Assembly (NCBI RefSeq): GCF_016482825.1
Contig: NZ_JAEMNV010000003.1
Location: 806,001 to 870,000, forward strand
Origin: Antrihabitans stalagmiti
Lineage (GTDB): Bacteria; Actinomycetota; Actinomycetes; Mycobacteriales; Mycobacteriaceae
Length of the DNA stretch: 64,000 nt
Direction of reading: 5' to 3'
Numbering within the stretch: the first letter of the stretch is position 1; every line of letters begins with the position of its first letter. Positions 7,611 through 15,624 of the stretch are shown one piece after another. A model generated the notes under the pieces. It worked only from the letters and a program-made list of their open reading frames with translations. It ran no database searches and was not told where the DNA came from. The position numbers were made by a program, and so were the translations under genes.

Positions 7611-9077
7611 GTGGTCGAAACTGCACGCGAACGTGAGGACAAGTACGACGTCGACCTGGAGTTCGTTCTACCGTCCTTCGACGGCGTCCTCCCGCACCGT
7701 GGAGCTGCAGAAGACCGCGTCGTACGACTCAGGAGCGTCTACTACGACACAGCCACGCTCGCGTTGCTCGACCGTGGAATCACGTTGCGGCGCAGAGAGG
7801 GCGACGTCGACAACGGTTGGCAACTCAAAGTGCCCGGCATCGACGACCGGACGGAGATCTCTGTTCCGCTGACAGAATCCGACACAGTGCCAGCAGAACT
7901 CGCAGAGTTGGTAAGCGGCATCGCTCGAGGGCTTACGCTGACCCCCGTCGTCGACATGCGAACACAACGCAGGGTGTTGAGAACGGTCGACGACGCAGGC
8001 GCGCTTGTCGTCGAAGTCGCAGACGACATGGTCGATTCCACTCGCTTGGGCACAACGAAGCGGAGCGAAAGATCTTGGCGTGAAGTGGAAGTCGAGCTCG
8101 GTACTGCAACCGAGGACGACGCGAGCGGGATCGGTGAGTGCCTGATCGCTGCAGGTGCTAAACCTGCAGGCCGAGTAACCAAACTGGAACGAGCACTGAA
8201 CCTGGCGCCGATGCGGGAGAACACGCATCGAGGAAAGCGGACTGCGAAAGAGATAATCGCCGAATATGTTGCTGCGCAGGCCGATGCGATTTTCGCAGGC
8301 GACGTCGCGTTACGCCGGGGGCTGGCCCCGATACACGATACCCGGGTGGCAACGCGGCGGCTGCGCAGCATCCTGCGTACCTTCGATCCACTGTTCGACG
8401 GCGCTCAGGCGGGTCGCCTCGCCGACGAATTGCGTTGGTATGCAGCAATGTTGGGTGAAGTACGAGACCGGCAGGTGCAGCGCAGCCGACAACTCGATGC
8501 CGTCCGCGCGTTGCCCGACGAACTTGTGCTCGGTCCGGTGATCGCTCGGATCGACCATCATCTGGCCGGTGAAGAGGCCGAACATCTTCGGGTGTTGCGG
8601 GAGGAAATGGCCGGCGAGCGCTATCTGAATCTGCTCGAGACTCTTGCGTTGTGGGAACACCTACCGGAGTTTGCGTCCGACTTCGACGATGGCGAGCGGA
8701 AGGTCGTCCGCCACTGTGCCGAGCGCGCGTCACGCAAGGCCCGCAAGCGACTCCGCCGCGCGGTCGCCGGTAAGTCGGATGCTGTCGCGCTACACCGTGC
8801 TCGCAAAGCGGCCAAACGCGCGCGTTACGCAGCCGAAGCCGCGACACCGGTACTCGGCGAGCGGGCAGCGGCCGCACTGATCCAGAGACACAAGAGGGTG
8901 CAACGAATCTTGGGCGAACATCAAGACACCGTCGTCTCGCGCACCTTGATCAGAAGGCTTGCGAGCATTGCCGGAACCGCTACCGGAGAAAACGGCTTCA
9001 CTTACGGATTGTTGTACGAGCGTGAACAATTCGCAGCGCAGCGGGCCGAACGCAAGATTGTCCGGCGCCTGAAATAG
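7611..9077 (+). CDS. CYTH and CHAD domain protein (polyphosphate-associated)
   Basis: A 488-residue two-domain protein. The N-terminal CYTH (triphosphate tunnel) domain spans about 1-195, with the ExExK motif at Glu7-Glu9-Lys11 and a chain of alternating charged strands. The C-terminal CHAD domain (about 215-485) is a helical bundle with many conserved His/Arg residues (IHDTRVATRRLRSILRTF, LHRARKAAKRARYAAEA), known to bind polyphosphate. The GTG at 7611 follows GGAGGT by eight bases; upstream in-frame starts lack such a site. CYTH-CHAD proteins are linked to triphosphate hydrolysis or polyphosphate granules; a PPK2 gene lies 3 kb downstream. Confidence 0.85.
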   Translation: MVETAREREDKYDVDLEFVLPSFDGVLPHRGAAEDRVVRLRSVYYDTATLALLDRGITLRRREGDVDNGWQLKVPGIDDRTEISVPLTESDTVPAELAELVSGIARGLTLTPVVDMRTQRRVLRTVDDAGALVVEVADDMVDSTRLGTTKRSERSWREVEVELGTATEDDASGIGECLIAAGAKPAGRVTKLERALNLAPMRENTHRGKRTAKEIIAEYVAAQADAIFAGDVALRRGLAPIHDTRVATRRLRSILRTFDPLFDGAQAGRLADELRWYAAMLGEVRDRQVQRSRQLDAVRALPDELVLGPVIARIDHHLAGEEAEHLRVLREEMAGERYLNLLETLALWEHLPEFASDFDDGERKVVRHCAERASRKARKRLRRAVAGKSDAVALHRARKAAKRARYAAEAATPVLGERAAAALIQRHKRVQRILGEHQDTVVSRTLIRRLASIAGTATGENGFTYGLLYEREQFAAQRAERKIVRRLK

Positions 9078-9107
9078 TCCGGTGGTTGCAGCGGCCCGCC
9101 GCAGGAC

Positions 9108-9293
9108 TCAGGTGAGGTCGGTCGAGTCGACGGCGTCGCCGTCGGGGTCCTTGGCCCCGTCCTGAGTGTCCCCGCCCCGAGTGTCCCCGTCCTGAGTGTC
9201 CTCGTCCCGAGTGTCCCCGTCCCGAGTGTCCTCGGGGTCGGGAGAAATGAAATCGGCCGACGTAACGTCGTCGGGTCCGTCAGTGGTCGACAT
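9108..9293 (-). CDS. Small acidic repeat protein
   Basis: A 61-residue protein, strongly acidic, without cysteines. Its middle is five pentapeptide units (DTRDG, DTRDE, DTQDG, DTRGG, DTQDG) encoded by 15-bp tandem repeats. The ATG at 9293 has GAGAGGGC upstream and overlaps the end of the FAD-Rieske gene by 14 bases, so it is probably cotranscribed. I do not recognise a family; it may be intrinsically disordered or bind cations. Repeat number could vary between strains. Whether it is translated is uncertain. Confidence 0.5.
   Translation of the reverse strand: MSTTDGPDDVTSADFISPDPEDTRDGDTRDEDTQDGDTRGGDTQDGAKDPDGDAVDSTDLT
9157..9231. repeat. Five tandem 15-bp repeats
   Basis: Five adjacent 15-bp units at 9157, 9172, 9187, 9202 and 9217, each close to CCGTCCTGAGTGTCC on the plus strand. 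They keep the frame of the small acidic protein, giving its pentapeptide repeat. There are no spacers, so this is not a CRISPR array. Confidence 0.9.
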
Positions 9294-10734
9294 GCGCTGC
9301 CCTCTCGTGTGATGGCCCCAGGCCTGCAGTCGTGGGACCTTCGAGCACCGTACCGTTCGCTGCGAACCGTGAACCGTGCAACGGACAGTCCCAGGATTTC
9401 TCGGCACTGTTCCACGCGACGATGCCGTACAGGTGCGGGCAGATCGCAGACACTTCGGTTGTCACCCCGTCGACAGTGGAGCGCGCAACAGGCTTGACAC
9501 CCTTGCGAACCACCGTGCCTTCGCCCTCGGCGGGCAGTTCCCCTGCGCTGTGCAGCGCCGACGTCACCCATCCTCCGGTCAGGTAGGCAGCGACGAGACT
9601 GTTCATCCGGGCGGCCTTGGGCAACCCGACAACTTCACTGGTACGCCAGGTTTCGAACACATCGGCCCACGGCATGCCGCCGCCGAATATCCGGGCCGAC
9701 AGTGCAAGCGCAGCCGCGACACCGTTCGTCATGCCCCACTTCGAGAAGCCGGATGCGACCAGAATGCGGTTGTCGCCGGGCAGTAATGGCCCGACATAAG
9801 GCAGTTCGTCGATCGCTGAATAGTCCTGCGCCGACCACGTGTGGGTGGGTTGTGCACCGGGGAAGTAGGTACGCGTCCAGTCGATCAAGTCAACGACGAG
9901 GTCGTGGGCGTTGCGTTCACGACCGACGGGGTGACCGTTCCCTCCCACCAGCAGCAGGTCGCCTCGGTCGCTCGGGGCAAACCGTAGCGACCTACTCGGC
10001 TGGTCGGCCGAGAGAAACATGTCGCGCGGAAAGTCGCCAGGAACGTCGAACGCTGCCGCGTAGGAGCGCTGTGGTTCCAGTCGTGCGAAGAAGCCACCGC
10101 GGTCGAGAATCGGTGTGCCAGTTGCCAAGACGACGTTGTCCGCCGTTACGATACGGTCGCCGATCGTCAGGTGCACCCCCGCAGAGCGCTCCCGTGCACC
10201 GGTTACGCGCGCGTTTTCGAAGACTTCGCCACCGTGGCGCCGGATATCGGCCGTCATGGACTCCAGCACGGGCAGCGGATCGAGCTGGGCCTGCTCGGCG
10301 AGGCGCACAGCGGCCAGGGCGGGGAACGGCACGTCCGGATTCTCGACCCACTCGGCGTCCAGACCGGCGGTAACGGCGGCGTCCATTTCTGCACGCACCG
10401 TGGGGATTCCATCTGGGGTTTGCGCGTAGGTGTGTTCGACAGCGACCTGCGTGGCAACGCCGTTCTCCGCGCAGTACCGCAGCAGCCACTGCTGACCTTC
10501 ACGGTTGGCCTCGACATACTTTCGCAGCTTCTTCGTAGAGTGCCGTTTCGCAATCGTCGAGAGTCGAGTTCCCTGCAGGAGGGCAACTTTCCCGGTTGTG
10601 TTGCCGGTTGCGCAGGCGCCCACCTCGCGGGCCTCGACCACCGCGACGCGCCGGCCTCCCCTGGCGAGAAGCAATGCCGTTGTCAGCCCTGTCAATCCTG
10701 CGCCAACGACAACAACCTCGTAATTGGTTGCCAT
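9280..10734 (-). CDS. FAD-dependent oxidoreductase with C-terminal Rieske domain
   Basis: A 484-residue fusion. Residues 1-370 form a DadA/glycine-oxidase-like FAD domain starting YEVVVVGAGLTGLTTALLLA, the Rossmann dinucleotide motif. The C-terminal 110 residues are a Rieske [2Fe-2S] domain with ligands Cys432/His434 (CPH) and Cys450/His453 (CPLH). Such fusions are common in actinobacteria and cyanobacteria, but the substrate is unknown. The ATG at 10734 begins exactly at the FAD motif; a longer in-frame start 18 codons upstream is possible. It neighbours stress genes and a topoisomerase IB remnant on the other strand. Confidence 0.87.
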   Translation of the reverse strand: MATNYEVVVVGAGLTGLTTALLLARGGRRVAVVEAREVGACATGNTTGKVALLQGTRLSTIAKRHSTKKLRKYVEANREGQQWLLRYCAENGVATQVAVEHTYAQTPDGIPTVRAEMDAAVTAGLDAEWVENPDVPFPALAAVRLAEQAQLDPLPVLESMTADIRRHGGEVFENARVTGARERSAGVHLTIGDRIVTADNVVLATGTPILDRGGFFARLEPQRSYAAAFDVPGDFPRDMFLSADQPSRSLRFAPSDRGDLLLVGGNGHPVGRERNAHDLVVDLIDWTRTYFPGAQPTHTWSAQDYSAIDELPYVGPLLPGDNRILVASGFSKWGMTNGVAAALALSARIFGGGMPWADVFETWRTSEVVGLPKAARMNSLVAAYLTGGWVTSALHSAGELPAEGEGTVVRKGVKPVARSTVDGVTTEVSAICPHLYGIVAWNSAEKSWDCPLHGSRFAANGTVLEGPTTAGLGPSHERAAHVDH

Positions 10735-10827
10735 TCCCGAGATTGGATCTGTCGAAATCGGGGAACGGTCCAACCAGAGCGAAGTCATAGGCGAAAGATG
10801 CCCGTTCGATCGGGCGCACAAACCTTG

Positions 10828-11013
10828 TGCGTCGGCTCGGACCGGACGCCTGCGCTTGCCCGTAGCTCCTACGTGGATCCGCGCGTGGTGACCGCATGGG
10901 AGAACGGCTCGACCATCCAGGCGGCACTACGTCGCGCAAACCGGCTGATCGACGACGAATGCCAGAGCGCCGTCGAACGGGCCACGATCCGGTTGCTGCG
11001 ACGCTTGAAATAG
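10828..11013 (+). pseudogene. DNA topoisomerase IB C-terminal remnant
   Basis: The open frame ending at 11013 carries about 60 residues that look like the C-terminus of bacterial type IB topoisomerase: TPALARSSYVDPRVV, containing the catalytic tyrosine context, then a helical tail ending RATIRLLRRLK. Nothing upstream in any frame resembles the rest of the enzyme (normally about 330 residues); the frame upstream is antisense to the FAD-Rieske gene. I read this as a truncated gene left after deletion. No start codon or ribosome site supports expression as a short protein. Confidence 0.6.
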
Positions 11014-11015
11014 GC

Positions 11016-11041
11016 GATTGGCCGGTCTCAGTGTCGGGTAA
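11016..11041 (+). promoter_or_regulatory. Possible SigF-type promoter upstream of chaB
   Basis: GATT, a 16-base spacer and GGGTAA (11036-11041) resemble a SigF promoter with a weaker -35. It lies 35 bases before the ChaB start codon. The -10 match is good; the -35 is only partial. Confidence 0.4.
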
Positions 11042-11075
11042 CCCTCTCGAAAGTTCGACGAAGGAGCGAAGACGT

Positions 11076-11492
11076 ATGGCGAAGACAGCGAAGAGCGGCA
11101 AGGCGAAGAAGTCCGAGTTACCTGGCACTCTGCGACGGTCGAGTGACAAAGCACAGCGAACTTTTACCAAGACTCACGATTCCGCTGTGAAGGAATACGG
11201 CGAGGGTGAACAAGCGCATCGCGTCGCTTTCGCCGCGCTGAAACACACCTACGAGAAGATCGGCGACCACTGGGAAAAGAAGGCGAAACGTGGTCCGTCC
11301 GATGAGCGCGCCGAGAGCGGTGGTCCGAACGCGAAAGGCGAGACGGCCGAAGGCGTCGACGCGAATGCGACCAAAGAGCACCTGCGCGGCGTTGCGAAAC
11401 GTCTTGATATCAAGGGTCGTTCGACAATGAAGAAAGCCGAACTTGTCACAGCTATCAAACAGGCCAACCGGCGCGCGAGTGCAAAGAAGTGA
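11076..11492 (+). CDS. ChaB family protein with SAP/Rho-N-like C-terminus
   Basis: A 138-residue basic protein. A ChaB domain covers about 14-72 (SELPGTLRRSSDKAQRTF, AHRVAFAALKHTYEKIGDHW). The C-terminus (about 98-135, KEHLRGVAKRLDIKGRSTM) resembles the SAP/Rho N-terminal nucleic-acid-binding fold, ending in a Lys/Arg-rich tail. ChaB was named a cation transport regulator in Escherichia coli, but its action is unclear; this DNA-binding-like tail suggests a nucleoid or stress role. The ATG at 11076 has AAGGAG upstream. A SigF-like -10 lies just before it. A strong palindrome follows the stop. Confidence 0.82.
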   Translation: MAKTAKSGKAKKSELPGTLRRSSDKAQRTFTKTHDSAVKEYGEGEQAHRVAFAALKHTYEKIGDHWEKKAKRGPSDERAESGGPNAKGETAEGVDANATKEHLRGVAKRLDIKGRSTMKKAELVTAIKQANRRASAKK

Positions 11493-11500
11493 AGTGGCTA

Positions 11501-11556
11501 CGCCGCTCGTGAGTCTTTTCGGAGGGTGGAACCTCCGAAAAGACTCACGAACCGCC
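11501..11556. repeat. Intergenic palindrome family, copy A
   Basis: The perfect 18-bp arms 11508-11525 and 11532-11549 (CGTGAGTCTTTTCGGAGG and its complement) surround a 6-base loop. It lies between the convergent chaB and DUF6328 genes and would act as a bidirectional terminator. This is the cleanest of six copies in the window. Confidence 0.85.
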
Positions 11557-11563
11557 TGGGGAC

Positions 11564-12043
11564 TCAGGCACGGCGTCGCACCGGCACTATCCACCACACG
11601 TACACGAACAGCACGGCAGCCAGGCCTGCCGCGACGCCGGCGGCAACACCGTTGAGCACCATGTAGAACACCAGCGCAACAACCCCGGTGAGGGCAAGGC
11701 CGAGCAACACGATTCCCGCTAGCGCGAAACGGTGCGATGCAGCCACGAGATCGGTCAACTGATGCCGCCGAAACAGCAGACGGTGCATCCCGACGGGCGC
11801 GACAAGCAACACCGTCGAGCCGATCGAGCAGACGACCGTCGCGAGGTACACACCTTGCATCACGCCGTCCAACGTCGAGAATCGATCCTGGAACGGCAGG
11901 GTCAACAGAAAGCCGGTCAGCACCTGAACACCGGTCTGCACAACGCGCAGTTCCTGCAGGAGGCTCGCCCAGTTGCGGTCGAGGCGCTGAGTTTCTGTTT
12001 CGTCGCGCTCGTTCTCTCGATCGTCGTCGTTACCGAGCGGCAC
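11564..12043 (-). CDS. DUF6328 family membrane protein
   Basis: A 159-residue integral membrane protein. A charged N-terminus (about 1-30) precedes four predicted hydrophobic segments at roughly 37-54, 63-84, 103-122 and 128-150. The conserved core ELRVVQTGVQVLTGFLLTLPF is typical of DUF6328; function is unknown, though relatives are sometimes labelled sodium/proton antiporter-like. It starts three bases after the end of the PPK2 gene on the same strand, so the two are likely one operon. Confidence 0.8.
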   Translation of the reverse strand: MPLGNDDDRENERDETETQRLDRNWASLLQELRVVQTGVQVLTGFLLTLPFQDRFSTLDGVMQGVYLATVVCSIGSTVLLVAPVGMHRLLFRRHQLTDLVAASHRFALAGIVLLGLALTGVVALVFYMVLNGVAAGVAAGLAAVLFVYVWWIVPVRRRA

Positions 12044-12046
12044 GGT

Positions 12047-12904
12047 TCAGGCCCTCGCCAGGCGTTGCTTCTCGTGCTCGATATCGAAATCGGGTGGCGG
12101 CCAATCGAGTTGGAGCCGTTCCAGGGCGTCGATCAATAATTCGGTGATGGCGAGTCGGCTGAACCACTTTCGGTCGGCCGGGATGACGTGCCACGGGGCA
12201 TGCTCCGTCGAGGTTTTGTCGAGCACCGCTTGGTAGGCCTCCTGATAGGCAGGCCAGAGCAACCGCTCGTCGATGTCGTTCGGGTTGAACTTCCAGTACT
12301 TGTCCGGCCGCTCCAGACGCTCGGTCAAGCGGGCCTTCTGCTCGTCCAGCGACACGAACATCGCACACTTGACGATGGTGGTCCCGCTGTCGGCAAGTTC
12401 TTTCTCGAAGGCATTGATCTCGTCGTACCGCGTCGACCACACCTCGGCGGGCACGAGGTTGTGCACGCGGACGACGAGCACCTCCTCGTAGTGCGAGCGA
12501 TCGAAAACGCCCATCTGCCCGCCTTTGGGCAGCGCGTTCTTGATGCGCCACAGGTAGTGATGGGCCTTCTCCTCGGCCGTCGGGACGCCGAACGAGGCGT
12601 GGTCGACGCCCTGCGGGTCGACCTGGCCGATCACGTGCCGGACGATGCCGCCCTTTCCCGAGGTGTCCATGCCCTGCAGCACGAGCAACACCGAACGGGT
12701 GTCACCCGAGCGACCGTTGGCGTACAGCTTCTCCTGCAGCGCGCTGAGCACTGCGCCACGTTCGACGAGGAGTAGCTCACCGGCCTTCTTGTCACCGGTA
12801 AATCCTGGCGTCGAGCGTGTATCCAGAGCCGCGACAGTCGTTTCCGGCGTCACCCGCAGTGCGTCGGGCGCCGGCGTCGTCCACAGGCTCACGTCTTGTC
12901 CCAT
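12047..12904 (-). CDS. Polyphosphate kinase 2 family protein
   Basis: A 285-residue PPK2-family phosphotransferase, using polyphosphate to phosphorylate nucleotides (or the reverse). Walker A is GMDTSGKGG, Walker B is FDRSHYEEV, and the lid is ERLERPDKYWKFNPND with its conserved Arg/Lys. Length and layout suit the single-domain class that phosphorylates ADP or AMP; which one cannot be decided by eye. The ATG at 12904 is used; a TTG lies six codons upstream. With the CYTH-CHAD protein and the Ppx/GppA protein at the end of the window it adds to polyphosphate metabolism. Confidence 0.9.
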   Translation of the reverse strand: MGQDVSLWTTPAPDALRVTPETTVAALDTRSTPGFTGDKKAGELLLVERGAVLSALQEKLYANGRSGDTRSVLLVLQGMDTSGKGGIVRHVIGQVDPQGVDHASFGVPTAEEKAHHYLWRIKNALPKGGQMGVFDRSHYEEVLVVRVHNLVPAEVWSTRYDEINAFEKELADSGTTIVKCAMFVSLDEQKARLTERLERPDKYWKFNPNDIDERLLWPAYQEAYQAVLDKTSTEHAPWHVIPADRKWFSRLAITELLIDALERLQLDWPPPDFDIEHEKQRLARA

Positions 12905-12960
12905 GCCTGGACTTTGCCACAACCGACCAGGAGCGGGCGAGCGAAGCGACGGATATCGTG

Positions 12961-13722
12961 TCAGCGCAGCGGCTTGGTTGCGCTCACGAATTGCGCGACA
13001 CCGTGGACCTCTCGCTCGATCTCCGTCAATCCTGCTGCCTGGAAGACCGTCGTGAATTCGTTGCGATCGAACGTTCGCACACCGAACCGATCCGACGCGA
13101 CGGTCTGCACCTTGCTGAGAAATGCCGGGCCACGTGCACAGCTCGTCATGATCGCGATCCGACCACCCGGCCTGAGAACCCGAATGAGCTCGTCGACGAT
13201 CGTGAACGGCTCGGGAACGAGGTAGAGAGCGGCGTAGCAGCAGACGGCATCGAACGTGCCGTCCTCGAAGGGAAGTCGGCGCCCGTCGCCTCTGACATAC
13301 GCCGCATGCGAACTGCGGTTGTCGCGTGCCGCCTGCACCAGCATCGGTCGCGAGATGTCGAATCCGACTGCGATGCCGTCACCGTCGAGTCGCGACCCGA
13401 GGAACTTCGTGAAATTTCCAGGGCCGCAGGCAACGTCGAGCACCCGCTGATTGCCGCCGAGACGCAGGTCGGTGGCTGCCTTGGTGTGCTCGTCGGTTTT
13501 CCACAGGCCGAGGGCCGCGACTCCGACCGGGCGCCAGAGCCTTTCGTAGATTGCGGCGACGACACTGCTGTTCATCGCGCGCTGCGCGATGGTCGGCTGT
13601 GGTGCCTCCCGCGAACCGATCAGATCGACGAAACCCTCGTCGAGCACGGCGGCGTCACGAAGTTTCGGAGGCGAAATGAGTTGCAGCGCACGGTGGTTTG
13701 CGCCGTCGAGGGCGTTGGTCAT
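12961..13722 (-). CDS. Class I SAM-dependent methyltransferase
   Basis: A 253-residue methyltransferase. SAM-binding motif I is VLDVACGPGNF at about 94-104, motif II GFDISRPML follows, then GDGRRLPFEDGTFDAVCCYAALYLV (UbiE/methyltransferase-11 type) and LRVLRPGGRIAIMTS. The acceptor is unknown; the long N-terminus and lipid-enzyme neighbours suggest a small hydrophobic substrate. Its start overlaps the SDR stop by ATGA, and both follow a TetR gene on the same strand, so they form an operon. Confidence 0.85.
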   Translation of the reverse strand: MTNALDGANHRALQLISPPKLRDAAVLDEGFVDLIGSREAPQPTIAQRAMNSSVVAAIYERLWRPVGVAALGLWKTDEHTKAATDLRLGGNQRVLDVACGPGNFTKFLGSRLDGDGIAVGFDISRPMLVQAARDNRSSHAAYVRGDGRRLPFEDGTFDAVCCYAALYLVPEPFTIVDELIRVLRPGGRIAIMTSCARGPAFLSKVQTVASDRFGVRTFDRNEFTTVFQAAGLTEIEREVHGVAQFVSATKPLR

Positions 13723-14693
13723 CGTTTCGACTTCGATTTCGGTTCGAGCAAGCCGTAGGTCGCGCCGGTGAGTTCGACCGACTTCGCCCAGAAATCGGCA
13801 GCCAGCTTGCGGTCCCGCGCCAACTTCGACCGCGGGGACCGACGTACGGGTCCGCGCATCCCGCGCAGTTGCGTGGGTCCGAGATAGTCGTCGTTGTTGG
13901 CATCCGGCATCGTGGCCGCATACAGCTGGCTCAATGCGCCTTCTTTTTCGCTGTTTCCGACGACACGGAGGCCGAGATGGGTCATCGTGACGGCGCCGGG
14001 AATCGGCGGCACCATGGAATCGAACAGGTTGGTCGCAGCTACGCCCGGATGAGCAGCGATCGACGTGATCGATGTTCCCGCCGCCTCCGAACGCCTGGCC
14101 AGCTCACCCGAGAAGAGGAGGTTCGCCAACTTGGACTGCTGGTACGCGCCCATCTTCGTGTAGCGACGGCGTTCGAAGTTGAGGTCGTCGAGCTTGATCT
14201 TGGCAGGCCAGTGCGCGATGCTCGCCAAGCTCACAACACGTGCGGCCGGTGCTGCCAACAGTGCGGGCAGCAACTCGTCGGTCAGGACGAAATGGCCGAG
14301 ATGATTTGTGCCGATCTGCATTTCGAAACCATCGACGGTCTTCGCGAACGGAATCGCCATCAGCCCTGCGTTGTTGATCAACACGTCGATCCGGGGGACC
14401 GCTGCGAGTGCTTCGGCTGCGGCCGCGCGGACCGAGGCGAGGTCGGACAGATCGATGCGGACCAGATGATGCTCGGCGTTCGGCGCGGCGGCACGCACCT
14501 GTGCCAGAGCGGCCTTGCCGGTGTTCTGGTTGCGGCACGCGAGCACGATGGCTGCGCCTGCTCCAGCGAGAACCGTCGCGGCCTGCAGGCCGAGACCGTT
14601 GTTGGCCCCCGTGATCAGGATGGTCTTGCCGGTTTGATCCGGGACGTCGGTCGATCGGAACCGACTGATCTGCAAAGGTTCAGGTTTCGGCAT
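13719..14693 (-). CDS. Short-chain dehydrogenase (retinol dehydrogenase/WWOX-like)
   Basis: A 324-residue SDR of the longer, protochlorophyllide-reductase/retinol-dehydrogenase-like type. The cofactor motif is TGANNGLG at about 28-35 after a 20-residue N-terminal extension; NNAG and the active-site Tyr in YQQSK are present. Cofactor preference is probably NADP(H), judged from ACRN after beta-2. The ATG at 14693 follows GGAG by nine bases and is chosen over one five codons upstream. It overlaps the methyltransferase gene by four bases. Confidence 0.85.
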   Translation of the reverse strand: MPKPEPLQISRFRSTDVPDQTGKTILITGANNGLGLQAATVLAGAGAAIVLACRNQNTGKAALAQVRAAAPNAEHHLVRIDLSDLASVRAAAAEALAAVPRIDVLINNAGLMAIPFAKTVDGFEMQIGTNHLGHFVLTDELLPALLAAPAARVVSLASIAHWPAKIKLDDLNFERRRYTKMGAYQQSKLANLLFSGELARRSEAAGTSITSIAAHPGVAATNLFDSMVPPIPGAVTMTHLGLRVVGNSEKEGALSQLYAATMPDANNDDYLGPTQLRGMRGPVRRSPRSKLARDRKLAADFWAKSVELTGATYGLLEPKSKSKR

Positions 14694-14768
14694 TGTGGGT
14701 TTCTCCATTCTCGGCGGTGACTCGGGTGTGTGCTGCGGCGGTGCCGTTGTACATCGGTGCTTGCCGCT

Positions 14769-15572
14769 CTACTCGGCCGTCGTCGACATGGCGGCTGAAA
14801 AGGCAAGGTAGAGAGGTTGATCGAAGTCGATCGTGATGTCGGCCAGTGCTGCGGCCGAATCGATGACGCCGCGTGAGATCGCGCTCAGATACTTGGCGAA
14901 CTCGTCGATCGGCAAAGGTTGGCTGTCGGCTGCGTTCGGACCGATCCACCAGTCCGTCGCCGAGACGACCGCACCGAAAATCGAGAAGGACACCAACTCT
15001 GCGTTTTCGACACTGATGTTGGAGTCGCGCAATGCGATCGTCAGCAGGCTGACCGAGCGCCGCGCCGAATCGTGTGCCGCGGCAACCGTGCGCTCCGGTT
15101 CCCCGGACGCTCGCGTGTAGTGACCGTGCACGAGGAACCGGAAGACGTTCGGGTGCTCGGTGACGAATTCGGCGTATTCGCGTGAACTGCTGGCGATCAA
15201 CTGACGTGTCGTGTCGGTCAGCAGATTCGCCTTGGTCGCGATTCGGCTCGTCAGTTCGTGCTGAATGTGCGCGACGACGGCGGTGTAGAGGTCGAGTTTG
15301 TCCTCGAAATGCCGGTACAGCTTGGGCTTTGCCGCACCGGCTTCCTTCGCGATGTCGTCCATGCTGACCTCGGGTCCGCAGCGGTCCAGCGCACGGACGG
15401 CTGCTTCGACGAACTCTTGCCTGACCTTCACTCGATGGTCGCGCCACCGCTCGCTGCGCGCGTCGGACCGCAGGGGCGGTGGAGAGTCCGACGCACCCTT
15501 GGTCGAAACCTTGGCAGAGACCTTTGCTGCTCGCTGCTTGGCGCTGTGGGTGAGCCGTGGCATGTCGGCCAC
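14769..15572 (-). CDS. TetR family transcriptional regulator
   Basis: A 267-residue TetR protein with an unusually long, basic and low-complexity N-terminus of about 45 residues before the helix-turn-helix (VRQEFVEAAVRAL, then MDDIAKEAGAAKPKLYRHF). The C-terminal ligand domain includes HPNVFRFLVHGHY. It leads an apparent operon with the SDR and methyltransferase genes. A short inverted repeat lies just before its start. The ligand is not evident; relatives in Rhodococcus often sense acyl-CoA or fatty compounds. Confidence 0.85.
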   Translation of the reverse strand: MADMPRLTHSAKQRAAKVSAKVSTKGASDSPPPLRSDARSERWRDHRVKVRQEFVEAAVRALDRCGPEVSMDDIAKEAGAAKPKLYRHFEDKLDLYTAVVAHIQHELTSRIATKANLLTDTTRQLIASSSREYAEFVTEHPNVFRFLVHGHYTRASGEPERTVAAAHDSARRSVSLLTIALRDSNISVENAELVSFSIFGAVVSATDWWIGPNAADSQPLPIDEFAKYLSAISRGVIDSAAALADITIDFDQPLYLAFSAAMSTTAE

Positions 15573-15584
15573 GGTACCCGATAC

Positions 15585-15599
15585 TAGCGGTACTGGCTA
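15585..15599. promoter_or_regulatory. Possible TetR operator
   Basis: TAGC-GGTACTG-GCTA is an inverted repeat with 4-bp arms, 13 bases before the TetR start codon. The flanks repeat related words (GATACTAG, CTACTGTCGGTAG), as in extended TetR sites. A CGACAGTAG word (minus strand here) recurs upstream of the next TetR gene. Weak evidence only. Confidence 0.3.
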
Positions 15600-15624
15600 C
15601 TGTCGGTAGCGGACCGCGCGAAAC

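Noticed and set aside
9157-9231. Tandem 15-bp repeats as a CRISPR array
   Set aside because: There are no spacers and the repeats encode an in-frame pentapeptide motif.
10171-10827. Upstream part of the plus-strand frame that ends in the topoisomerase remnant
   Set aside because: It is antisense to the FAD-Rieske gene and shows no similarity to the rest of topoisomerase IB; only the last 60 codons are informative.
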